A stretch of 64,000 nucleotides of DNA from Larix kaempferi. Taxonomy: Eukaryota; Streptophyta; Pinopsida; Pinales; Pinaceae. The stretch covers positions 7,919,001-7,983,000 of the forward strand of contig BSBM01000372.1 of assembly GCA_027924585.1 (NCBI GenBank), read 5' to 3'. Under the pieces are notes generated by a model that saw nothing but the letters and a program-made list of their open reading frames with translations, was not told where the DNA came from and ran no database searches. The position numbers and the translations under genes are program-made. Of the stretch, positions 57,195 through 64,000 are shown piece after piece. The stretch's first letter is position 1. Each line of letters opens with the position of its first letter.

Positions 57195-58718
57195 TTATTC
57201 TTCATCAGAGCCTCCTTGGATCATAACTGGGTATGCTACCCAAATTTTACTTTCCAGTTCCCAAGTAGCTTCATCAGGGCTAAGTTGCTTCCATTGCACT
57301 TTTACCTGCCCTATGGTACAATTCCGGAGCATAATTTCCCTCCTATCAAGAATACAGTCTAGTTCCACCTGAAAATCTCCTTCGGGTTCCACCTGTATGT
57401 CATTCCAATTCAGCACAGGAGTAGCATTGTGCACATACTTCTTTAAAATAGAAATGTGAAAGACATTATGGATTCTTAAATTAGATGGCAAAGCCAACTG
57501 GTATACAACATGACTGATACTTGATAGGACTTCAAATGATCCACAGTACCTTGGTGCTAGTTTAGCACAAATCCGAAGCTTTAAAGAACTTTTCTTGGGT
57601 TTTATCTTTACAAAAACATGATCTCCAACCTGAAAATTCTCTTTCAATGCATTTCATATCTGCATAACTTTTTTGCCGATCTTGTGCAACTTTTAAGTTG
57701 CCTTGAACCTGTTTCACGGTTAGCTCCATTTCTTTTAAAAAATTTGGTCATAACATTAATCTGTCTACAGGATTATCCCAAGAAATATGAGTACAACATT
57801 TTCTTCCATATAAAATTTCAAATGGACTAAGTCTAGCAGATGCTTGATAATGATTATTGCATGCAAATTCAGCTAAATGCAAATAATCTTCCCACTTAGT
57901 TGGATGATCTTTAACATACATTCGTAACATGTCTTCTAAAATATGATTAACCCTTTCAGTCTGTCTGTCAGTTTGTGGATAGAAAGCAGTACTGAAATTT
58001 AATTTAGTATTTAAACCCTTAAACAATGTTGTCCAGAAATTTCCAGTAAACTTGGAGTCTCAATCAGAAATAATTACCTTTGGAATTCTGTGTAAGCGAA
58101 AGATTTGTCTCATGAACACATCTGCAATGTTAGCAGCTTTGAATGTAGTCTTAACATGAATAAAATGAAAAGATTTACTAAGTTTATCCACAACAACAAT
58201 TATTGAATCATTATATTTCTGATTCTTAGGTAAACTTGTAATAAAATCAATACTTATAATCTCCCATTTCCATTCTGGAATTGGCAATGGTTGCAATAGG
58301 CCAGCTGGATGTTGATGTTCAGCCTTAATGGTCTGACATTCAAAACATCTAGCTATGTATTCAGCCCCTTCGTTGTTCATGTTGGGACAAAAATAATCCT
58401 TCGTTAACATAGTTATCATTTTCTAATTACCTGGATGTCCCAAATAAGGACTCTCATGAACTTCATCCAAAATCAACAGCTTAAATTTTGACACATTAGG
58501 TACATAAATTATGTTTTTATAAGTCATTAAGCCCTTTTCATTAATACTGTAATCTGTTATTAAATTTTCAGATAAATTTGCAGCAACCTTATCTTGCAAT
58601 TTTTTATAATTTTCATCTTGCTTAATTCCTTCTTCAATTTGATTTTCCAACTCTGTCTTAAACATGCTAATTGCTGCCACAAAACTTAATCTGGCATTTC
58701 TGCTTAAGTCATGAGCAA
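57195..58718 (-). pseudogene. pol: Integrase and chromodomain of chromovirus element A
   Basis: On minus from 58,718: an RNase H-IN linker, then the HHCC zinc finger ('HESPYLGHPGN', 'CFECQTIKAEH'). The DDE core follows ('IISIDFITSLPK', 'IPKVIISD', 'FYPQTDRQTERVN'), then the GPY/F module ('LAPRYCGSFEVL', 'YQLALPSNLRIHNVFHIS'). The chromodomain ends the protein ('LDCILDRREIMLRNCTIGQV', 'WKQLSPDEATWELES'), stop at 57,195. Three breaks: TAG at 58,420-58,422, TGA at 58,057-58,059 (an Arg codon CGA changed by C-to-T), and a frameshift between about 57,650 and 57,745. The chromodomain places it among chromoviruses, Tekay-like by general appearance. RT and upstream parts are cut away by insertion of element B at 58,719. 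Confidence 0.92.
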
Positions 58719-61700
58719 TGTAACATCCCGAAAATACCAATTTTTTTATTTTTTATAATAGCAATATTTAATTCAAAGTCATTAATGCAGAACATATAAA
58801 GTAATTTGATTTATTAACTAAGATAATTAATGACGACGACACGTCATACTACTCAAATAAATAAGATATAATTGTATTTTCTATTTCAAATTTAAGTGGA
58901 TGTTAATCTCCTTAATGAAATGATCTTTTATGATTATGCATAAGAATACAATTTACAATTCTGCTTAAGTTCTAAATATGATTACATGTTGTTTACAGTT
59001 TGTACTGTTATGATATTCTTGATGAAGTGTTGACAATTTGTTTGTATGTTGACAAAGGGGTCCTACAAGGTACCCTGGAGTTTACTTAGCTATGTTTAGC
59101 TAAGGCATTTGAATCTTGTTTCCATGTACAAGCCGCAGGTAAGAAATTCTACGACAACATGTGTCTTTCAATTCATCATCAATGTAAAATTAGAATGCTA
59201 AGTATTTCCTTACGACACAAAATACTAGAGGTATGGATACATGGTTCGAATCCTAGTTTATTTACTGACATTTAAACTCTTCAGTGTTATCTTTTCACGT
59301 CGTCCAAGTGTTATGTTATACGCTACATATATTTCATATGATTACTGTCATTATCATGAAAACGACGATACTAATATCTATTGAAACTGCTAATAGAAAA
59401 CTTGTAGAAGAAGTGTTTATACCTTTGAACTATCATTATGTTTTGCATCTACAGAACTGAGACTATTCTAAGTCCTGAATTCATTATTTGATTATCATTA
59501 CACAGTTAATGTATATGAACGGTCTAGTGACTAGTGCTACGAACTCTACACTATAATGTATAATGTCATCATTTAAGCTATGCCCTTGGTATCATGTTAA
59601 ACAATTAATCTTTACAATACATGGCTAGCATATTAAATGTATATTACTTAACTATACCTAGAGACTCACACTATTAATATGCATTGGAAAGTTATAGTAA
59701 ATGTATCAAATCTATAATGCATTTAGTATCTAATACTACTTTTGCATAGTCAGAAACCTAACCATATCTATGGTATCCATTATCAATTGTTTAACAATAT
59801 ACATATATGGGTAGTTCTATGATATATATATATATATATATATATATACACCCGAGCCTTAGTAATTGAATTGTTAACATTATAAGGTGACTATACAATC
59901 ACACCATACCTTAGCATATAATACCGTATTATCATGCATAACAAAAGACTATAGACATTGATATGAAATTCGATCAATGGTTATAACATTGCAATCATTT
60001 CGATATTGACAGGTATTAACTTGGCATGCTTCCCATGCTGCGTTGATAGGCCTAGCATTGAAGTCGATCCACGGCTAGGTGATGTGGAATCCTAGTTGTA
60101 AAGTCTTCACGTGGTTTTGCATTGTAATGTTCATCGAAAAAGCTGAGTTGTGCCCTGCACTGGCCCTCAGTCTGCTTACTTGGAAAAATGGTAGATGAAA
60201 AATCAATGCAGAATTGATTGCAATTCTTGGCTCGAAAATCAACGTGCCTGGAATGGCAGCTATCCACCGTTGATCTCTGTAGGATCTAGGGTGGTGGATG
60301 AAACCCTAAATTTGCGATGGTAAGTGATGGAAGTTGGTTTCTTGTCTTCATTGTTATGCTTAGTGGTGCCGACCGATTGCTGTGATGTAGGGTTGTTTGA
60401 TTTTCTGAGAGGAGGACTCCTCCTCGGTCTTAAACCTAAGACCTGAGTGAAATAGTTTAAAGTTACAGGCTTATGCTTTGTGCCATAGAGCCACGATACA
60501 GTCATAAAAAGTATGGTTCTTCTGTCATCTTTTGAGAGTGGTTTGTATTTGGTTTTTGATTCTTCCAAAAGATGGTATCATCTTCTGAGTCCTTGCATTT
60601 GTGAATGCTACAACCATCTTCAGGCTTCGTCGTCTTTGCAGGAGTGGTGATTATAAGATCAGAGGCTTCGTTCTAAGGGTAAGTAGTTTGATATTGAGGA
60701 TAACACTGTGAACTTACTTTTTATTTGCGTTTGCATGCTTTTAACCCTTCGAACTTGTAATGTGGCAGGTACCCACTTCATTGGAAGGTTTCTATGCAAA
60801 TGGTTTGGGAATGGAAAGCTACTACTGCTTCCTGGTAAGCTCCAGTGGTTCTCGAAAACCTCGTAGGTGCCTTTGATGCTATTTTTCTGTGTGCCGAGAG
60901 TTGGAAACCTTCAACTTGTTTCAGTGATGGCCGAATATGAAGTTTTAAGTTTGTCTTGTTTTGATTCAAACTGTACAGAGGGTAACCTCTCAATATTTTA
61001 AGTTACCACTTGTTAATTTGATGCCTGGCTATGTTGTTGATGAGAACTTGGTTCTCGCTTTCGTGTTGTTAAAGTGCAGGGTAAAACCCTGTGTAGTTTT
61101 TGTTGTTCCACGGTCTCAGCTTAAGGTTTAAAGATGATGAAGGTAACTCTATACACTATTGAGAACCTTGTAAGGCTATATGTAATTCTCTGTTATATAA
61201 GTTGAATGGAAACCAAGAACCGAGGGTTCTTTTGCACTTAAAAACAATGGCTTGTTTATTTGCAATGTACAGTTATGTTTTTAAAATGATGGGTAAGAAA
61301 ATTGTGTAATAGTTGTTAAAGTGTGCCGAGCCACGATGGTTAACTATAGAGTTGTTTTTGTACTCCATCTTCATTGTTGCTAAACATGTTTGGAAAGTTG
61401 ATGAGATAGTTTGAACCGTGAAACATACCTTACCTCATCTATGAATATTTCGATGCTGTGTAAGTTTTAATGCTAGGGTTGTCAGCTAATGTTAGACATT
61501 GATACAAGCTCATGCTTTCGACTAAGTGCTAAATAATGCTTCGATGGTAAACTCGCCATGTACGAAAGATAGTATGGTTCTAGAAAACGATAACTAGGGT
61601 TTAGTAAAACATAAATGCTATAATTTCTTAAATAATGTCTAAAGTTTGCCATGAATGACTTGATGAGAGGATTATGAACTATGTACTAAAAGGACATTTA

Positions 61701-63195
61701 GCTTCTAGGGTTTTCGATAATAGGGTTTTGATACTACTGTGAATAGATTTGTATTTTAAATACTGAAATCAATGGATGATGAATTAATATGTTTACATAT
61801 AATAATTTCATGCAGAGAATAGATTTTGCAGATGCTAAATTTCTAGACTATACTTTACTTGAAAACATTAGGGAAATAAATGTTGAATTGCATGATATTT
61901 CTATCTAAAAAAGATGTGTTTGAAATGGAAATATATAAATCTTTTGCAGAAATTAATTCTTGCAGCTGCTATTATTCTTGAAATTACACTTACTTGAAAA
62001 ACACGAAATGTATAATATTGATATGCATTTGCTTACTATCTGAAATAAATAAAGTTAAAAGAAATATATAGGACTGTGCAAAAACATACTACGTTTTTCT
62101 TTCGTGTATTAATTAAATAAATTATGTACTGTTGTTGATGCTATACTATAATGTTCACTGTGTTTAATTATAGGACATGATCTTAACAAGAATCACTACT
62201 GTAATCATTATTCCAATCAATGGCATTCTACCTATCACTTATCTTTCTTAATTTGCTTCTCTATACTAGATCACTATGCAGAGAACAACATGGGGAAAAA
62301 TATAGAGATGGTTATCAAATCAAATATTTCACAAAGCTCTTTCATTCAAAGTCATACTTAGATCAGAACATCAAATAATCTCTTTTGCATAACTGAGTTA
62401 ATAATTCTATAATGCATAAAACATTAAACTATAAACAAAAGTAGGAACAGTAAAACCTGGTTGACTGTAGGGAAAGAAATAGACCAAGGAACTTGTTCCA
62501 CCCAACCAATTCCTGAATATAGCCAAGTTACTTGCCTTAGGACCCCCGAGCCTGTTCATTGAACCACTATGAGGAAGATTCTGTAGAAGTCTTAGTACAT
62601 CAACTTGCAATAGAATGTAAATTGTCCAGTCCTAAAGACTCAGTAGTCAAAGAGACCTGCACCAGCACCTCTGGTTTTCCTTCTCAATATAATTAGCAGA
62701 CTTATAGTTGCACTCTCACATAGCTCCCTATTTGAATCTCTCAGTAATCACCTGATGCACTTGAGGAATATTTCTGCAGAAAATATTGTAAGAGAGATTC
62801 CTGCTCAATTTGAATTGCCTTATGTAGGCTGCCTAGGCCTTTTAGTGGTTAACTGGTCATTAATGAGTTGCCTGCTCACTCCCACCCACCTGGGGGATAA
62901 TGCCACATTTTTAGGGTTAGTTGTCCCATAACCAACAACTAGTCGTGAAGTGCAAATGCTGCCATCTGTCCCATACCTTCTAACAGCTTCCATTCCTCCT
63001 AGTGGGTTAGTGAATACTCATTTAATAGTTCCCTTGGGTGTTTGTCTCTTATTTTCAATTTATTTAAATAATAATAATCATTAATTACATTCATCCTTGA
63101 CCAAACTTGGTCATAATTACAAAACTTTGTAATTAAAATTTAACATAAATTATTTTTCCAATAAAATAATATTTTTAGAATTTGGGTAGGTGACA
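58719..63195 (-). repeat. Giant 3' LTR (4,477 bp) of chromovirus element B, inserted in element A
   Basis: TGTAACATCCCG...GTAGGTGACA. It interrupts the integrase reading of element A; flank AGCAA (58,714-58,718) is the presumed duplication. Followed by PPT and element B integrase. Same landmarks as the other two giant LTRs. Contains a (TA)n run at 59,822-59,848. Confidence 0.88.
59822..59848. repeat. (TA)n microsatellite
   Basis: About 13 TA units inside the LTR of element B. Confidence 0.95.
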
Positions 63196-63210
63196 TACAC
63201 CCCCTGTTAA
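63196..63210 (-). promoter_or_regulatory. Polypurine tract of element B
   Basis: Minus reads TTAACAGGGGGTGTA at the LTR edge, aligned with the PPT of element A. Confidence 0.7.
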
Positions 63211-63235
63211 GTCTCAACATTGTCCTCGATGTTGG

Positions 63236-64000
63236 TTAAACACTCTCTGAGTGTTCCTGAAACAGAGTTGGGTATGCTGCCTGCATACTACTCTCCAACT
63301 CCTAGATTGCCTCTTCTGGGCTAAGGTGCTTCGATTGCACCTTTACCTTCCCAATGGTGCGATTCCGAAGTAGAGTTTCCCTCCTTTCGAGGATATAGTC
63401 CAGTTCCACCTGAAAATCGTCGTCTTGTCCCACTTGTACATCATTCCAATTTACAACATGAGTAGCATCATGTACATACTTCTTTAAAAATGATAATATA
63501 TGAAAAACATTATGTACCTTTAAATTTGATGGCAAAGCCAGTTGGTATGCCACTGGTCCAACTCTTGACAATATTTCGAAAGGACCACAATACCTGGGTG
63601 CGAATTTGGCACAACTTCCCAATTTCAATAAACTCTTTTTCAGTCTTACCTTGAGGAAAACATGTTCACCAACCTGGAACTCTTTATGAATCCTTTTAAG
63701 GTCTGCTTGACTCCTTTTCCTATCTTGGGCAGCTTTTGGATTTCTTTGTACTTTTTTCACAATTAGTTCTAACTCCTGCAACAATTCAGGTCCTAAAACA
63801 ACTCTATTTACTGGATAATTCCAAGAAATAGGTGTATCACATTTCCTACCATAAAGAATTTCAAATGGGCTGAGTCTGGTTGATGCATGATAATGGTTAT
63901 TATATGCAAATTATGCTAAATCCAAGTAGTCTTCCCACTTACCAGGCTAATATTTAACTCTTTCTGTATGTCCATCTGTTTGTGGATGAAATGTTGTACT
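63236..64000 (-). pseudogene. pol: Integrase C-terminus and chromodomain of chromovirus element B (runs off the window)
   Basis: Minus reads from the window edge: 'FHPQTDGHTERVK', 'HASTRLSPFEILYGRKC', 'EFQVGEHVFLKVRLKKSLLK', 'FAPRYCGPFEILSRVGPVAY' and 'NLKVHNVFHI', then the chromodomain 'LDYILERRETLLRNRTIGKV', and a natural stop at 63,236. A TAG replaces the conserved Trp codon in 'EEAI*E' (normally EEATWE) near 63,302, and the Trp of VKVQW is Ser. Closely related to element A but less interrupted. Confidence 0.92.

Noticed and set aside
58423-58740. N-terminal residues of the 105-codon minus ORF ('MVFSGCY')
   Set aside because: These codons come from the inserted LTR of element B, not from the pol gene of element A.
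1-64000. Search by eye for tRNA, rRNA, CRISPR or intact host genes
   Set aside because: No cloverleaf with box A/B pair, no rRNA blocks, no regularly spaced prokaryotic-type repeat with spacers, and no intact multi-exon coding pattern was seen.

Overview
The window is nuclear DNA of a vascular plant with a large, transposon-packed genome. The almost complete absence of host genes, the deep nesting and decay of LTR retrotransposons, and LTRs as long as 4.4-4.8 kb point to a gymnosperm-type genome; this taxonomic guess is inference. I found no intact cellular gene, tRNA, rRNA or CRISPR array. Nearly every recognisable protein segment is a broken Ty3/gypsy or Ty1/copia piece. One exception is a piece of a host F-box gene carried inside a non-autonomous LTR element.

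Layout. 1-10.8 kb: AT-rich, stop-rich sequence with old dispersed and tandem repeats and one diverged LTR remnant (about 2.1-3.3 kb). 10.85-14.8 kb: a decayed minus-strand protein of unknown family next to a plus-strand Ty3 pol relic (RT end, RNase H, integrase). 16.5-47.4 kb: one plus-strand Tat-like Ty3 element that has been split open repeatedly. Its 5' LTR, PBS and leader (with an antisense coding-like tract) lie at 16.5-19.5 kb. Its gag is cut by a 4.8-kb solo LTR (21.0-25.8 kb, near-perfect TSD) and by a 544-bp copia-type solo LTR (perfect TSD GCTCC). Its gag-protease junction is cut by a minus-strand copia element (28.6-35.05 kb). Its protease-RT junction is cut by a 10-kb minus-strand non-autonomous LTR element (35.7-45.7 kb, perfect TSD GAGAT). 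RT and RNase H follow at 45.7-47.36 kb. Removing the four inserts leaves about 7.9 kb of one reading order: leader, gag, zinc knuckle, PR, RT, RH.

47.9-51.7 kb: a second plus-strand Ty3 relic with two damaged zinc knuckles, an aspartic protease and a further gag-like domain, interrupted by a roughly 590-bp near-perfect palindrome. 51.65-52.6 kb: an LTR remnant and a short repeat flanked by 11-bp direct repeats. 52.7-64 kb: two nested minus-strand chromovirus elements with giant LTRs (4,426 and 4,477 bp), each followed by integrase with a chromodomain.

The most unusual object is the 10-kb element at 35,702-45,717. It has 1.46-kb LTRs, a perfect initiator-Met-type PBS and a purine tract, but no pol. 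Directly after the PBS it carries an F-box gene fragment, read in frame from an ATG inside the LTR. That fragment runs into a CpG-dense array of about twenty 31-bp units. A small coiled-coil/zinc-knuckle ORF sits at the other end beside the 3' LTR.
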